Notes: generated by a model from the sequence alone, not told the origin. Counted from the first letter of the stretch, positions 47,170-58,596 are shown. The stretch is 64,000 nt of DNA from Psychrobacillus glaciei (GCF_008973485.1 NZ_CP031223.1:2542001-2606000), one strand, 5' to 3'. Numbers and translations: made by a program.

Positions 47170-47214
47170 AAAAAAGGACCGTGAAGTGATCCAGTCACTT
47201 TACGCTCCTTTTTT
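47170..47214. terminator. terminator after relA-dtd (works in both directions)
   Basis: AAAAAAGGACCGTGAAGTGA, loop of 5, TCACTTTACGCTCCTTTTTT; 79 nt after dtd. Its stem closely resembles the internal hairpin of the dispersed repeat copy at 63261-63294. Confidence 0.85.
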
Positions 47215-47292
47215 CTAGCTGTAATAGTGTAAGCTAATGTTTAGTACAATGCGCGCAGAGAAATGTAAAGATAAGGTGGATTTACAATTCGC

Positions 47293-47730
47293 TTAGGCTT
47301 CTAACATGATTGTCACAGGTCCATCATTTGTAAAAGTAACATCCATCATAGCGCCAAAGACGCCAGTTTCTACAACAAATCCTTTATCGCGTAACTGATG
47401 ATTAAAAAGTTCCCATAATGGCTTTGCAACCTCTGGACGTGCAGCATCAATGAAGCTTGGTCTCCTACCTTTACGTGTATCTGCGTATAATGTAAATTGA
47501 GAAACGGAAAGTATGGAACCCCCACTTTCGGTAATAGAGTGATTCATTTTACCATCTGAATCTTCAAATAGACGTAACCCAGTAATTTTATCCACTAAAT
47601 AACTTATTTCTTTTTCGGTATCTGTTGTTGTAATACCGACTAATAATAAATACCCGTGGTCGATGGAACCAGTTACTTTACCATCCACTGTAACAGAAGC
47701 ATTTTTGCATCGTTGAAGTAGAACCTTCAT
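47293..47730 (-). CDS. dtd: D-aminoacyl-tRNA deacylase
   Basis: 145 residues. Signature [10 protein letters not shown] (catalytic SQxT) and the Gly-cisPro-like NDGPVTI near the C-terminus. It removes D-amino acids (and Gly from tRNA-Ala) from tRNAs. It lies 15 nt behind relA, the usual Firmicutes order. Confidence 0.95.
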   Translation of the reverse strand: MKVLLQRCKNASVTVDGKVTGSIDHGYLLLVGITTTDTEKEISYLVDKITGLRLFEDSDGKMNHSITESGGSILSVSQFTLYADTRKGRRPSFIDAARPEVAKPLWELFNHQLRDKGFVVETGVFGAMMDVTFTNDGPVTIMLEA

Positions 47731-47745
47731 GCTAAGAAAACCCCT

Positions 47746-49938
47746 TTAATTAATAATACGTTGAACCGAATATACATCTGGCAATTGCTTTATACGATCG
47801 GCCACTTTATGCAAATGAGCAATATTTGTAATTTTAATCGTCAAATGAATAGTTGCTATATCGTTTTCTGATTTTCCAGTAACAGCTGCAATATGTGTCT
47901 TCGATTCATTTACAACTTGTAACACTTCATTTAATAAGCCAGGTCGGTCAAATGCAGATACCTCGATATCCACTTGATAATCTTTTTTCACGGATGTATC
48001 TGTCTGCTCCCATTCCACTTCTATAATTCGTGATTGGGACTCATCATTTTGTACATTCGGACAATCTGCACGATGTACCGATACACCTCTGCCTTTCGTG
48101 ATAAAACCAACTATTTCATCCCCTGGTACTGGACTACAACATCTGGAAAGACGAATAAGTAAATTTTCTATCCCTTTTACAATAACGCCAGACTCAGTTG
48201 ACTTTGTAACAACGGGGGCTTTCATTTCAGTGGTAATTTTTTCTAACGCTTCTTCTTGATCACGTTTTTTACGCATTTTCTCAGCTAAACGATTTACTAC
48301 TTGTTGGGCTGTAATTCCATTAAAACCTACTGCAGCGTATAAATCCTCTTCCCCGGCAAATGCATATTTTTCACAAACTCTTTTAATATTTTCGGCAGTC
48401 AATACTTCTTTCAATTCAAACTCTTGTGCTTTAATTTCTTTTTCAACTTGTTCTTTACCTTTTATCACATTTTCGTCACGAAGTTGTTTTTTAAAGAACT
48501 GTTTAATTTTATTTTTCGCTTGAGAGGATTGAGCAATTTTTACCCAGTCACGACTTGGACCAAATGATTGTTTAGAAGTTAATACTTCTATAATGTCTCC
48601 TGTTTTTAGCTTGGTATCAAGCGGAACCATTTTACCATTTACTTTCGCACCGATTGTTTTATTACCAACTTCTGAGTGAACACGATAGGCAAAATCAATT
48701 GGAACAGAACCAGCAGGAAGTTCAATTACATCACCCTTAGGAGTAAACACATAAACCATATCGGAAAATAAATCAAATTTCAATGATTCCATAAACTCTT
48801 CTGCATTCGATGATTCCTGTTGAAATTCAAGGATTTCTCTAAACCAGGTTAGTTTAGAATCAATTGTTTGTTTGTTTACTTCCACTTTTTTTCCTTCTTT
48901 ATATGCCCAATGTGCTGCAACTCCGAATTCTGCAATATTGTGCATTTCTTCCGTTCGGATTTGAACTTCTAGTGGGTCTCCGTTTGGTCCTATTACAGTT
49001 GTATGAAGAGATTGATATAAATTTTGTTTCGGCATCGCAATATAGTCTTTAAATCGACCTGGCATAGGTTTCCATAGCGTATGAATAACACCTAAAACAG
49101 CATAACAATCTTTTATACTATTCACGATAATTCGCATAGCTAGTAAGTCATAAATTTCATTGAACTGTTTATTTTGGACAACCATTTTTCGATAAATACT
49201 ATAAATATGCTTTGGTCTACCTGATATATCTGCATCAACTTCCATCTCATCTAGTTGAAGCCGAATATCATTCATAACATTTGTTAAGTATGACTCACGC
49301 TCAGTACGTTTTTTCTTCATAAAATTTACAATTCGATAATATTGTTGTGGATTTAAATAACGAAGGGATGTATCTTCTAACTCCCATTTAACTGCAGATA
49401 TCCCTAATCGATGGGCTAGAGGGGCAAATATTTCTAACGTTTCATTCGAAATACGACGTTGTTTTTCTTCAGGTAAATGTTTTAGTGTACGCATATTATG
49501 TAGACGATCCGCAAGTTTAATTAATATAATGCGTATATCTTGAGCCATTGCGATAAACATTTTACGATGATTTTCTGCTTGCTGTTCTTCTTTCGACATA
49601 TATTTAATTTTGCCGAGTTTTGTCACACCTTCGACTAATAGTGCAACTTCTTCATTAAACTCCCGAACGATATCTTCCCGTGCATATTCCGTATCTTCCA
49701 CAACATCATGTAAAAAGCCAGCAGCAACTGTTTCTGGATCCATTTGAAGATCAGCAAGAATTCCGGCTACCTGAATTGGATGTAAAATATATGGTTCACC
49801 AGAATTACGAAATTGTTCTCGATGAGCATGCTCTGCTAGATTATATGCTTTTTTGACAAATTCAACATGCTCTCCGTTCATATACGTGGAGAGTGTATCG
49901 AAAACATCTTCTGCTGTCTTCACTTGATCTTTTGCCAT
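47746..49938 (-). CDS. relA: bifunctional (p)ppGpp synthetase/hydrolase RelA (Rel)
   Basis: 730 residues, long RSH type. HD hydrolase domain with [10 protein letters not shown] (about 75-84), synthetase domain with [12 protein letters not shown] and the YQSLHTTV loop, TGS domain ([17 protein letters not shown]), zinc-finger/RIS segment ([11 protein letters not shown]) and C-terminal ACT domain. Makes and degrades the stringent alarmone. ATG 49938 follows AGGTGAT. Confidence 0.97.
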   Translation of the reverse strand: MAKDQVKTAEDVFDTLSTYMNGEHVEFVKKAYNLAEHAHREQFRNSGEPYILHPIQVAGILADLQMDPETVAAGFLHDVVEDTEYAREDIVREFNEEVALLVEGVTKLGKIKYMSKEEQQAENHRKMFIAMAQDIRIILIKLADRLHNMRTLKHLPEEKQRRISNETLEIFAPLAHRLGISAVKWELEDTSLRYLNPQQYYRIVNFMKKKRTERESYLTNVMNDIRLQLDEMEVDADISGRPKHIYSIYRKMVVQNKQFNEIYDLLAMRIIVNSIKDCYAVLGVIHTLWKPMPGRFKDYIAMPKQNLYQSLHTTVIGPNGDPLEVQIRTEEMHNIAEFGVAAHWAYKEGKKVEVNKQTIDSKLTWFREILEFQQESSNAEEFMESLKFDLFSDMVYVFTPKGDVIELPAGSVPIDFAYRVHSEVGNKTIGAKVNGKMVPLDTKLKTGDIIEVLTSKQSFGPSRDWVKIAQSSQAKNKIKQFFKKQLRDENVIKGKEQVEKEIKAQEFELKEVLTAENIKRVCEKYAFAGEEDLYAAVGFNGITAQQVVNRLAEKMRKKRDQEEALEKITTEMKAPVVTKSTESGVIVKGIENLLIRLSRCCSPVPGDEIVGFITKGRGVSVHRADCPNVQNDESQSRIIEVEWEQTDTSVKKDYQVDIEVSAFDRPGLLNEVLQVVNESKTHIAAVTGKSENDIATIHLTIKITNIAHLHKVADRIKQLPDVYSVQRIIN

Positions 49939-49994
49939 GCTAAATCACCTGATTTCGTTATATTTCTAGAATAGTATATAAGCTATATTGTATA

Positions 49995-50021
49995 TAAAAA
50001 AAGATGGACTTGTAAAGTCCA
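49995..50021 (-). terminator. terminator after apt
   Basis: Minus strand TGGACTT, loop of 3, AAGTCCA, then TCTTTTTTT. Ends the recJ-apt transcript about 85 nt past apt. Confidence 0.7.
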
Positions 50022-50103
50022 CCCTAGTTTGAAATCAATAAATGAGTTCGGAGGTGTATTCACAGACTGAATGCAAGCATTTCTCATCCGCCTGGTTCGA
50101 TAT

Positions 50104-50616
50104 TTAGTATTGCATTAAAGTACAAATATCGTAGTTACCTAATTTGTTTCTACCATCAAGGTATGTTAACTCGATTAAAAAAGCGCAACCAACTACAACT
50201 CCACCTAGTTCTTCCACTAGTTTAATCGTTGCTTCTATTGTTCCACCAGTTGCAAGTAAATCATCTACGATTAATACCTTTTGCCCTGGTTTAACTGCGT
50301 CTTTATGCATGGTCAAAACATCTTTACCATATTCTAAACCATATTCAGCACGAATGACTTCTCGAGGAAGTTTGCCTTCTTTTCGTACAGGAGCAAAACC
50401 AACTCCAAGTGCGTACGAAACCGGACATCCAATAATGAATCCACGCGCTTCTGGTCCTACAATAATATCAGCATTTACTTTTTTCGCATACTCGACAATT
50501 TGGTCTGTTGCATATTTATATGCTTCGCCGTTATCCATAATTGTTGTAATATCCTTAAAACTAATACCCGGTTTTGGCCAATCTTCGACAGTTGTTACAT
50601 ATTGCTTTAAATCCAT
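50104..50616 (-). CDS. apt: adenine phosphoribosyltransferase
   Basis: 170 residues. PRPP-binding motif [13 protein letters not shown] and [10 protein letters not shown]. Converts adenine plus PRPP to AMP. SD GAGGAGGAG; overlaps the end of recJ by 10 nt, the usual recJ-apt arrangement. Confidence 0.97.
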   Translation of the reverse strand: MDLKQYVTTVEDWPKPGISFKDITTIMDNGEAYKYATDQIVEYAKKVNADIIVGPEARGFIIGCPVSYALGVGFAPVRKEGKLPREVIRAEYGLEYGKDVLTMHKDAVKPGQKVLIVDDLLATGGTIEATIKLVEELGGVVVGCAFLIELTYLDGRNKLGNYDICTLMQY

Positions 50617-52961
50617 ACTTGCTCCTCCTCAGGAACGGTTTGTACTGCTTTTCGCTCTTCAAACCATTGTTTCAGCTCCATATACGGGGCGTATAATAGC
50701 TTATGTTCAAGTTCTATCTTTTTCGCTCTTTGTTTATAGGCTGGTGCTTCAGATAAATCTGTTTTAGCCAGATGATCGTTCAAAACCAACATCCCATTGT
50801 CTATTCTAACAAAATTAAGTTCAAAAAACACCTTTGACATAAAATTAATTGTATTTTGACTCCAACCAGTTTGTTTGGACAGCTCATGGATATGTTGCTT
50901 TAAAGCAAATGTTTTGCGTTTCGCTAAAAAAGAAAAATACCACTTGAATTGATCTCTAGATGGAATGCCTTCAAAATAAGTAGAATCCTCTGCGTAGAAA
51001 TGCGCATATATCCTTGACCAATCATGGTATTCGAGTAGTTTATTCAACAAAGTTTCATCCGCAGGCAAATCTAGTAATGTTACATAGTCAGATTTTATTT
51101 GCTGCTCGATCACGTCCGTATACTGCCAAATCTTCTCTTTGATAAATGTGGAGAAATGAGAAATAGTTGCTTCATGAAAGGCAACAAATATATTTTTTTC
51201 AAGTGAAATCATTGGAAGCCAGCGATTCACTTGACGAATTCCCCGAATATCAAATAGCTGCCAATCATTTGTTTTGACATCTTGAATCATTAGCTGAGGT
51301 TTTTTAAGGCCATTCCATTCATTAATCTGTAAATCACCTATAAACGAAAGTTTAGCTGTTGGTGAAATTTCATCTGCTAATTCACCCATTCCAAAACCAA
51401 TTGCATCTAACACACTTGTGTCTTGTTTAAGCTCCATCTTCACATGATTTTGCGCAGAACCAATTTTCCGAACGGACGCAACTTCCACTTTTTCTATGCA
51501 ATAGACCGGTTTTGCAAAGCCCATTCCAAATGGAGCAAGTTTTTGTAAAGATTCAATAGCTTCTGTTGTAATTTCATGCATTTCAAGTGGCACGTCAATT
51601 AAAACAACAGGTATTAACTGTTCATCTGTCAAACATTCTTTCGCTTGAGCTTGTAATCTATTTTTAAATTCCTCTAAATTCTCTAGAGGAAAAGTCATAC
51701 CTGCCGCCATGGGATGCCCACCAAAATGAGGAATTATATCACCATTTTTCGCAAGTTCTTTATACATATGGAATCCTTCAATACTTCTAGCAGAGCCCTT
51801 TGCAAGCTGTTTTTCTTCATCGATTCCTAACACAATTGCCGGTCGATAATATTTTTCTACAAGTTTCGATGCTACGATACCTAATACACCTGGATTCCAA
51901 TCATTTTTACCTACTACAATAACACTTGGTCCAGCTAAGATGTTCTCTTTCTCAATCATTGCTACAGCTTCATCTGTAATTTGTTTAACAATTGCTTGAC
52001 GTTCTTTATTCTTCTCATTCAACATGTTAGCGATCGATAATGCATGCGTTTGTTCGTCTGTTAAAAATAATTCTACTCCTGGGGATGCTTCCCCTAGTCT
52101 TCCAACCGCATTTATACGAGGACCGAACATAAATCCGATGGACTCTTCGTTTATGGTTGAAATTTCCACTCCACTAACATTCGCAAGTGCTTCTATTGCT
52201 AAAGAATTTGCTCGTTTCATTTGTTTTATACCTTTTTGAACAAAATAACGATTTTCATCGGTCAATGACACTAAATCCGCAATAGTACCGATAGCAACTA
52301 AATAAAATAACTCTGTCGGAATTTCTCCAGTTAGTGCATGTGCTACCTTAAATGCCACACCTACTCCAGCTAAATGTGGAAATGGGTAAGTAGTACCCTC
52401 AAGTCCAGGATGTATAATAATATCTGCTACCGGAAGTTCTTCCCCTGGTTCATGATGGTCAGTGACAATGACGTCCATCCCAAGACTTTTTGCAAATTGA
52501 ATTTGTTTGAGCCCTGAAATACCATTATCGACAGTAATTATTAGTTTAACCCCTTCGTCAAACGCCTCTTGAAATAAGCGCTCGCTCGGTCCGTAGCCAT
52601 CAATAAATCGATTGGGAATTTTAAAAATTACATCTGCCCCTAATGATAAAAGTGTTTTCATCATTACTGTAGTACTCGTAATTCCGTCTGCGTCATAGTC
52701 CCCATATACCATAATTCTTTCTTGTCGATCGATTGCTCTATGGACACGTTCTACTAAATGATCCATCCCATTCAGTAGAAATGGATTATGTATATTTTCT
52801 TCCGTTAAGTGTAAAAAACTATTTGCTTCCTGTATTGTCTGAAAGCCTCTTGAAACTAAAACTTTTGCGCATACTCGAGGTATAGATAGTTCTTTTTCAA
52901 AAGTAGAAACGAGTTTATCATCTGGTCTCGAAATAGACCATCTTTTCTTTGATTGAATCAT
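50607..52961 (-). CDS. recJ: single-stranded-DNA-specific exonuclease RecJ
   Basis: 784 residues, long Firmicutes form. DHH motifs [29 protein letters not shown]1 domain with [10 protein letters not shown], an OB-fold, and a ~200-residue C-terminal domain typical of Bacillus RecJ. It degrades single-stranded DNA 5' to 3' in recombination and repair. SD GAGGAAG. Confidence 0.95.
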   Translation of the reverse strand: MIQSKKRWSISRPDDKLVSTFEKELSIPRVCAKVLVSRGFQTIQEANSFLHLTEENIHNPFLLNGMDHLVERVHRAIDRQERIMVYGDYDADGITSTTVMMKTLLSLGADVIFKIPNRFIDGYGPSERLFQEAFDEGVKLIITVDNGISGLKQIQFAKSLGMDVIVTDHHEPGEELPVADIIIHPGLEGTTYPFPHLAGVGVAFKVAHALTGEIPTELFYLVAIGTIADLVSLTDENRYFVQKGIKQMKRANSLAIEALANVSGVEISTINEESIGFMFGPRINAVGRLGEASPGVELFLTDEQTHALSIANMLNEKNKERQAIVKQITDEAVAMIEKENILAGPSVIVVGKNDWNPGVLGIVASKLVEKYYRPAIVLGIDEEKQLAKGSARSIEGFHMYKELAKNGDIIPHFGGHPMAAGMTFPLENLEEFKNRLQAQAKECLTDEQLIPVVLIDVPLEMHEITTEAIESLQKLAPFGMGFAKPVYCIEKVEVASVRKIGSAQNHVKMELKQDTSVLDAIGFGMGELADEISPTAKLSFIGDLQINEWNGLKKPQLMIQDVKTNDWQLFDIRGIRQVNRWLPMISLEKNIFVAFHEATISHFSTFIKEKIWQYTDVIEQQIKSDYVTLLDLPADETLLNKLLEYHDWSRIYAHFYAEDSTYFEGIPSRDQFKWYFSFLAKRKTFALKQHIHELSKQTGWSQNTINFMSKVFFELNFVRIDNGMLVLNDHLAKTDLSEAPAYKQRAKKIELEHKLLYAPYMELKQWFEERKAVQTVPEEEQVWI

Positions 52962-53014
52962 TTTTTCACTTCCTCAGACTTTATTATACTACAAGAAGTG
53001 ATATAGCTTGATGG

Positions 53015-53048
53015 AAAAAAAACCTTTTGACATTTGCCAAAAGGTTTT
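53015..53048 (-). terminator. terminator between lapA-domain gene and recJ
   Basis: AAAACCTTTTG, loop of 8, CAAAAGGTTTT, with an A run on the left (T run on the minus strand). Confidence 0.85.
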
Positions 53049-53052
53049 CTGT

Positions 53053-53403
53053 TTAAATCGGCTCATTTTCGTCTTTTACAATAACTGAATCCCCAGCACC
53101 ACTAATACGATTTTCTTGCTGTACACCTAATTCAGTTTGAAGTGATCCGATAAATGCCTCTTTCTTTCCTAGCTCTTTCTCTAATTGTTTTACTTTACGC
53201 GAAAGAACAAATGAGCGATATATTGCAACAGAACCACTAAGCAGCGCTCCTAAAAGTGCAGAACCTAAAATGACCAAGATCAGCGGCCACTCTGCTGTTC
53301 CAAATACATAATCCACAGGAACTGCGCCTACGTTATAAACAGCAAATAATGCAATCATCAGAGCGAATAATAATCCAAATAATAATGACCATTGAAATTT
53401 CAC
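53053..53403 (-). CDS. LapA-domain membrane protein (YrvD-like)
   Basis: 116 residues from GTG 53403 (SD AGAGGTG). Two membrane helices (about 6-27 and 39-62), then a short coiled coil (SRKVKQLEKELGKKE) and a polar tail: the LapA/DUF1049 arrangement. Related E. coli LapA acts in lipopolysaccharide assembly; a role in Gram-positives is unknown. Between secDF and recJ, as yrvD in B. subtilis. Confidence 0.85.
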   Translation of the reverse strand: MKFQWSLLFGLLFALMIALFAVYNVGAVPVDYVFGTAEWPLILVILGSALLGALLSGSVAIYRSFVLSRKVKQLEKELGKKEAFIGSLQTELGVQQENRISGAGDSVIVKDENEPI

Positions 53404-53428
53404 TTCAGCACCTCTTTCTAATTTTCAT

Positions 53429-53471
53429 AAAAAAATGGAACAGAATATATACATGATATACCCTGCTCCAT
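53429..53471 (-). terminator. terminator after secDF
   Basis: ATGGAACAG pairs with CTGCTCCAT (one mismatch, 19 nt loop), followed on the minus strand by TTTTTTT. Confidence 0.65.
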
Positions 53472-53502
53472 CCATTTGACAACCAAATTGGAAAACTAAC
53501 TA

Positions 53503-55776
53503 TTATACGACAGGCTCATCAGAACCCCATTTTTTTTCTTCTTTTTTCACTTCAATTCCACCAGTTTTACGTAATTCTTTCACTTTTAGATCAAACCATA
53601 TTTGAGCTGCGATAAAGATAGAAGAATACGTACCAGCAATTAAACCAATTAATAAAGCAATCGAGAAGTTTCGAATACCTTCTGCACCAAATATTAGAAG
53701 TGCTACAGTTACTAAAATAACGGTTAACACGGTATTCACAGAACGACCAAGTGTTTGTCTTAAAGACTTATTAACAATCGTCGCAAGTTCTTCTTCTGTT
53801 GTAATCTTTTTGCTACGATGTAAGTTTTCACGAATACGGTCAAATGTAACAATTGTATCATTTATCGAGTAACCGACAATCGTTAAGACAGCTGCGATAA
53901 ATGTTATATCTACTTCTAAACGTAAAATACTAAAAATAGATACCATTAAGAATGCATCATGGACTAATGAAATGATCGATGCAAACCCCATTCTCCATTC
54001 AAAGCGGAATGCCACGTAAATAACGATACCTAAGGCCGCTATAAGAAGTGCCTTGATTGCATTTTTCGCCAACTCTTTACCTACTGTAGGAGAAACACTA
54101 CTAACATTTGGGTCTATGCCGAACTGTTGAGTCATTTCCGTTTTTAATTTTTTTATTTCATCTTGTGTAAAGTCTTGTTTATAACGAATGACCGCTACGT
54201 TACTTTTATCTCCAGAAAGAACAATATCTTCAGAAGGTAAGCCAATTTTTTCAATTTTTTCCGCAACAAACTCTTTCGTTAATGTCTCTGTTGATTGAAG
54301 TTCAACTCGGGTCCCTTTTGAGAAGTCGATTCCTAAGTTTAGGTGAATAGTACTCAACAGAATTATACCTGCAATTGTTAAGACAATCGATAAAGTATAA
54401 AATATTTTACGATTATGAACAAAGTCAATACGATCAAACTTAGTAGATAAGTCAAGGGTATCCACTTCCTCTTCAGGAGGATGAATGCGTTTCTTCGGAA
54501 TACCAAACCACCCAGGCTTATTATCAAAATATCCACTGTTTACAAGTAACCCTAACAATATTCTTGAAGCCCATACTGCTGTGATGAAAACGACTAAAAT
54601 ACTAATGATTAACAACGTTGCAAAACCTTTTACAGAACTTGTACCAAAGAAGAATAGCACTGCTGCTGCTAAAAGCGTTGTAATATTCGCATCAAAAATA
54701 GCTGTGAATGCCTCTTTTGCTCCAGTATCAAAAGCCTTTTTAACGGATTTACCAACTCGTAATTCTTCCCTTATCCGCTCATAGGTCAGGATATTGGCAT
54801 CTACGGCCATCCCCACTCCGAGGACAATTGCTGCGATACCTGGAAGTGTTAACACACCGTTAATCCAATCAAATACTACAAGGATTAAGAAAATATACAC
54901 AACTAATGAAATAACAGCAACTAAACCAGGTAAGCGATAGTAGAAAAGCATGAAAATAAAGATCGCTGCAACCCCTATAATACCCGCCAATATTGTACTA
55001 CTTAATGCTTGAGATCCAAATTGCGCTCCTACAGATGTGGAATATATTTCCTTTAACTGAACAGGTAATGCTCCTGCATTTAATATACCTGCTAAACTTT
55101 TTGTCTCTTCTACAGTGAATGAACCTGAAATTTCTACACTATCTGAGCTAATTCTTTGTGAAACTCTTGGTGCAGAAATAAATTTAGGATCCTTTTTTAA
55201 AATCTCTGCCGCATATGAATCTCCATCTTGATAATCTAACCAGATAGCTAAAACATTATATGGAGCAGGTTTTGCAGCTAATTCAGAAGTAACCTCTGCA
55301 AATTTGTTAGCGTCCTTTAATTTTAGTGTTACAATTGGTTGCCCTTGTTGATTAAAAGCATCTTTTGCTCCACCTTGTTTTAAATCATTCCCATCCAGCA
55401 TAATATTATCATCTGAATCACGGAAAGTAAGGTTTGCTTCGGTAGATAGAAGTTCGCGTGCTTTGTTTTGATCTTCTACTCCAGCAAGTTGAACCCGAAT
55501 ACGATTTCCACTTTCAACTTGAATGCTAGGTTCATTTACACCTAATGCGTTAATACGGTTATCTAAAGCAGCTGCCGTATCTGTTACAACTTTTTCCGTA
55601 ATTTTTTGGTCTTCTTTACCTTTTAAAGGCTCAACTTGATAAAGAACTTCAAATCCACCTTGTAAATCTAAACCAAGTTTAATGTTATTTAAGACACCTG
55701 CAACAGTAGGACTGATTGTCCCTGCAAAAATAACGATGAGTAACAAAAACGCTACTATGCGCCCTCTAGCTTTCAT
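53503..55776 (-). CDS. secDF: fused protein translocase subunit SecDF
   Basis: 757 residues: SecD and SecF in one chain, as in B. subtilis. SecD part with GLDLQGGFEVLY and the ALPVQL-containing P1 region, six helices with GVGMAVDANILTYERIREE; SecF part (from about 450) with GIDFSKGTRVEL and VGYSINDTIVTFDRIREN. The aspartates and arginines of the D4/F4 motifs carry the proton path. It uses the proton gradient to pull secreted proteins out of SecYEG. SD AGGAGG. Confidence 0.97.
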   Translation of the reverse strand: MKARGRIVAFLLLIVIFAGTISPTVAGVLNNIKLGLDLQGGFEVLYQVEPLKGKEDQKITEKVVTDTAAALDNRINALGVNEPSIQVESGNRIRVQLAGVEDQNKARELLSTEANLTFRDSDDNIMLDGNDLKQGGAKDAFNQQGQPIVTLKLKDANKFAEVTSELAAKPAPYNVLAIWLDYQDGDSYAAEILKKDPKFISAPRVSQRISSDSVEISGSFTVEETKSLAGILNAGALPVQLKEIYSTSVGAQFGSQALSSTILAGIIGVAAIFIFMLFYYRLPGLVAVISLVVYIFLILVVFDWINGVLTLPGIAAIVLGVGMAVDANILTYERIREELRVGKSVKKAFDTGAKEAFTAIFDANITTLLAAAVLFFFGTSSVKGFATLLIISILVVFITAVWASRILLGLLVNSGYFDNKPGWFGIPKKRIHPPEEEVDTLDLSTKFDRIDFVHNRKIFYTLSIVLTIAGIILLSTIHLNLGIDFSKGTRVELQSTETLTKEFVAEKIEKIGLPSEDIVLSGDKSNVAVIRYKQDFTQDEIKKLKTEMTQQFGIDPNVSSVSPTVGKELAKNAIKALLIAALGIVIYVAFRFEWRMGFASIISLVHDAFLMVSIFSILRLEVDITFIAAVLTIVGYSINDTIVTFDRIRENLHRSKKITTEEELATIVNKSLRQTLGRSVNTVLTVILVTVALLIFGAEGIRNFSIALLIGLIAGTYSSIFIAAQIWFDLKVKELRKTGGIEVKKEEKKWGSDEPVV

Positions 55777-56008
55777 ATGTATATTTCCTCCTAATAAGCT
55801 TCAATAGTCATCGAATGTAGCAAAATAAATGATAGTATACGAGGAAGAAGTTTCTCAACCACCTCATGAGACTGGTATTTCACTTCGAATGGATGTCGCC
55901 TGAAGCTATACAATTACTAAATAAATATGTGTATATTTTCTAAAACTACAAAAAACGCAATATATTTATTATGAAACACGATGCGCTCAGTGTCAAATAA
56001 CGAATTGC

Positions 56009-56323
56009 TCATTCAACTTCTTTTTTTGGATTTAATAATAATTGCAGTTCTTCTTGATTTATTTCTGAGAACCAGTTCGATGTTTTCGAGTTTTCAATTT
56101 GTTCAAACGTCATAAACTCTGCTGGAGATATAGAAAGTATATCGTTCACAATATGGTGAAGGGGCACTTCTGGCACAATTTTCTTTTTCCACTTTTTCGT
56201 AATACAAAAATTCCATATATCTTGCTCAGAAACCTTTTTATATCTATAGACTTCGAACTCACTTTTCTTACTTTCTAAAGCAGGTAGTACATGTAAATAA
56301 ATTTCCTCGTAAGTGATTTTCAA
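56009..56323 (-). CDS. comN: post-transcriptional regulator ComN family
   Basis: 104 residues from TTG 56323 (SD GAGGTG). The sequence EQDIWNFCITKKWKKK followed by LHHIVNDILSISPAEFMTFEQIE matches the ComN/YrzD family, and location between secDF and the spoVB-like gene is the same as in B. subtilis. ComN there promotes accumulation of comE mRNA and localises to division sites with DivIVA. The comE genes are in this same window. The 230 bp before secDF holds no evident gene. Confidence 0.75.
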   Translation of the reverse strand: MKITYEEIYLHVLPALESKKSEFEVYRYKKVSEQDIWNFCITKKWKKKIVPEVPLHHIVNDILSISPAEFMTFEQIENSKTSNWFSEINQEELQLLLNPKKEVE

Positions 56324-56415
56324 AATACCGCACCTCATCTAAAGAATAATGTACCAACTAGTAAGCATATTGTTATTGTAAACGATGTTCCTGTATTTGA
56401 GAAGGAAGTGTTTAA

Positions 56416-57942
56416 ATGTCTACTTTTTTAAGAGGATCCATTTTGTTAATGTTCGCCATCTTTTTATCCAAATTTTTAGGTTTTATTTATCGCATGCAGT
56501 TTGTCCGTTTAACAGGAGAAGAAGCTTACGGCATTTATATGACTGCTTATCCTGCTTTCATTTTCTTTTTGTCCCTTATTCAGCTTGGAATACCGATAGC
56601 AATGTCCAAAATTATTGCTGAACTAAGAACAAGAAATGCAGTTTCAAGTTATTTTTCCGTCATGCGAACATCGGTAATTGTCACTGTTATATCTATTCTA
56701 GCATTTACTCCTATTTTCCTTTATGTCACACCATTTATTTCTGAAAATTTATTGAAGAATGATGCCATTACAATGACACTCTATGTCACCATCGCTATAG
56801 TACCAATAGCTGCCGCTGGAGGAATCTTAAAAGGTTTCTTCCAAGGAATTGCACGTATTGAAGAAACGGCTGTTTCCCAGCTAATGGAACAAATAATACG
56901 AATTCTACTTATTACTTTTTTATTACCTCTCCTACTTCACTCTGCTTCCCCTAAAGAAGCAGCGGCTTATGCAATGGGTATGTCTTTACTTGGAGAGATT
57001 GCGTCTTTACTTTATTTGAGATGGAAGTATGTAAAATGGAAAGCCAAGCAAGCTATTAGAAAAGCTTCAAACGCTTATCCACTTTCTCCACTTTTATCGA
57101 TTGCTCTCCCTTCGTCAGGTAGTAAATTATTTGGATCTTTTACATGGTTTTTAGAGCCCATTATTTTCATCAAAGCTCTAGCAATAACTGGTATTACAAG
57201 TGTTGCCGCAACTACCCTATATGGAGTTATCTCGGGTGTTTTAGTACCATTACTACTCTTTCCGTCTTTTATCCCTTACGCACTGTCTGTCGTATTAATC
57301 CCAGCTGTAAGCGATGCTTTTGCAAGAAGAAACAATTCGCTTTTAAAAGAAAGAATTCATCTATCCTTAAAATTCTCTACCTTAACAGGCTGTTATGCTG
57401 CTACACTCTTTTATTTACACGGTGGAGAACTTGTTTCTGCCCTATTTCATGTAGAAAATGCTACAACATATATGAAAATTTTGTCACCTATTTTTTTCTT
57501 TTATTATATCCAAAGTCCATTGTTCTCTATTTTACAAGCATTAAATAATTCTAAAGCAGCATTTTTTAACTCTCTATATGGTGGAGTAGGTAAATTATTG
57601 TTACTATTTTTTCTTGCTTCTCAAGCATCTATTCAAGAAAAGGGAGCAATTGTTGCGATTGGTTTTGGTGTATTAATCACTTCATTTTTACATATTGCTT
57701 CGTTAAAACAGAAAAAAGAAGCACAAATTGGCTTCTCCTTTTTTGCTCTTCCATATGTCATATTTTTATTCACCATTATTTCACGGCCATTTTTCTTTTC
57801 TATTGGAGAACACTCTTTAATCTTGGATTGTTTATTTACCTTGCTCTATTTAACGGTTGGATTAGTTTTATTCGGACAAATTAAAAGAAAAGAAGTCAAC
57901 GTCATTCTACAAATTCTACGTACATCTAAAAAGAAGTTTTAA
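56416..57942 (+). CDS. spoVB: SpoVB-like polysaccharide flippase (MOP superfamily)
   Basis: 508 residues with about 14 membrane helices. N-terminus FLRGSILLMFAIFLSKFLGF and GILKGFFQGIARIE are typical of the SpoVB/MurJ-like MOP transporters. B. subtilis SpoVB is needed for spore cortex synthesis and may move lipid-linked precursors. SD AAGGAAG. The only plus-strand gene in this part; its 3' end overlaps yrbG by 17 bp. A paralogue role (YtgP-like) cannot be excluded, but the neighbourhood matches spoVB. Confidence 0.85.
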   Translation: MSTFLRGSILLMFAIFLSKFLGFIYRMQFVRLTGEEAYGIYMTAYPAFIFFLSLIQLGIPIAMSKIIAELRTRNAVSSYFSVMRTSVIVTVISILAFTPIFLYVTPFISENLLKNDAITMTLYVTIAIVPIAAAGGILKGFFQGIARIEETAVSQLMEQIIRILLITFLLPLLLHSASPKEAAAYAMGMSLLGEIASLLYLRWKYVKWKAKQAIRKASNAYPLSPLLSIALPSSGSKLFGSFTWFLEPIIFIKALAITGITSVAATTLYGVISGVLVPLLLFPSFIPYALSVVLIPAVSDAFARRNNSLLKERIHLSLKFSTLTGCYAATLFYLHGGELVSALFHVENATTYMKILSPIFFFYYIQSPLFSILQALNNSKAAFFNSLYGGVGKLLLLFFLASQASIQEKGAIVAIGFGVLITSFLHIASLKQKKEAQIGFSFFALPYVIFLFTIISRPFFFSIGEHSLILDCLFTLLYLTVGLVLFGQIKRKEVNVILQILRTSKKKF

Positions 57943-58564
57943 GTTGAATATATAAAGAATCATTTTCATAACTGCAATAAAATACTTTCTTTTCATCGTC
58001 AATTAACTGTTCTTTCAATTCTTCTCTTAACCACTTTTTGTCCTTACCGAGTCTTTGAAGATGATCTTCTTGAATATCCCCGTCTACGATAAGTGGAAAA
58101 ACGAATTGTTCACTGTCTTTTTTAAAGATAGACAAATTTCCAGATGGTTCTAAAAATGCATAGTTAACAGATTGAATTGATCCTATTTGTTGTTCTCTTA
58201 ACTGTTGTAGTAAATCATCCAAATTATAACGTTGTTTTCTCATTTCTTTTTCATTAATAATACCATCTTTCACAATAATGGATGGCTTGCTTTCTATTAC
58301 ATCTCGGAATTTTTTATTTTTCAATGAAAGATAGGAAACAGTAATTTGAATTATTAACAAAATAATCATAGGTAAAACTGCATGAAAAAAATTACTTTTA
58401 GGATCATCCAAAGCAAAGGCGCCAACTTCTGTAATTAGTAAAAAAACGACTAAGTCAAAAATGCTCAGTTCGCCTACTTCTCTTTTACCCATTAAACGAA
58501 GGATACCTAAAATTAGCCAATACAGTATAAACGTACGAATAATAATGATGAGAATATCGTTCAT
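57926..58564 (-). CDS. yrbG: DUF421 membrane protein YrbG
   Basis: 212 residues. Three N-terminal helices with RLMGKREVGELSIFDLVVFLLITEVG, then a cytoplasmic DUF421 domain with KPSIIVKDGIINEKEMRKQRYNLDDL. Family members occur around spore formation and germination (YetF/YdfR-like). SD GAGGTGA. Convergent with the spoVB-like gene. Confidence 0.9.
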   Translation of the reverse strand: MNDILIIIIRTFILYWLILGILRLMGKREVGELSIFDLVVFLLITEVGAFALDDPKSNFFHAVLPMIILLIIQITVSYLSLKNKKFRDVIESKPSIIVKDGIINEKEMRKQRYNLDDLLQQLREQQIGSIQSVNYAFLEPSGNLSIFKKDSEQFVFPLIVDGDIQEDHLQRLGKDKKWLREELKEQLIDDEKKVFYCSYENDSLYIQLKTSF

Positions 58565-58596
58565 CCTATCACCTCAACATTACTTTGCCCAATAAA

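Noticed and set aside
50144-50767. Plus-strand 207-codon frame
   Set aside because: It is antisense to apt and the end of recJ, both certain genes, and its composition (S, P, T rich) is typical of shadow frames.
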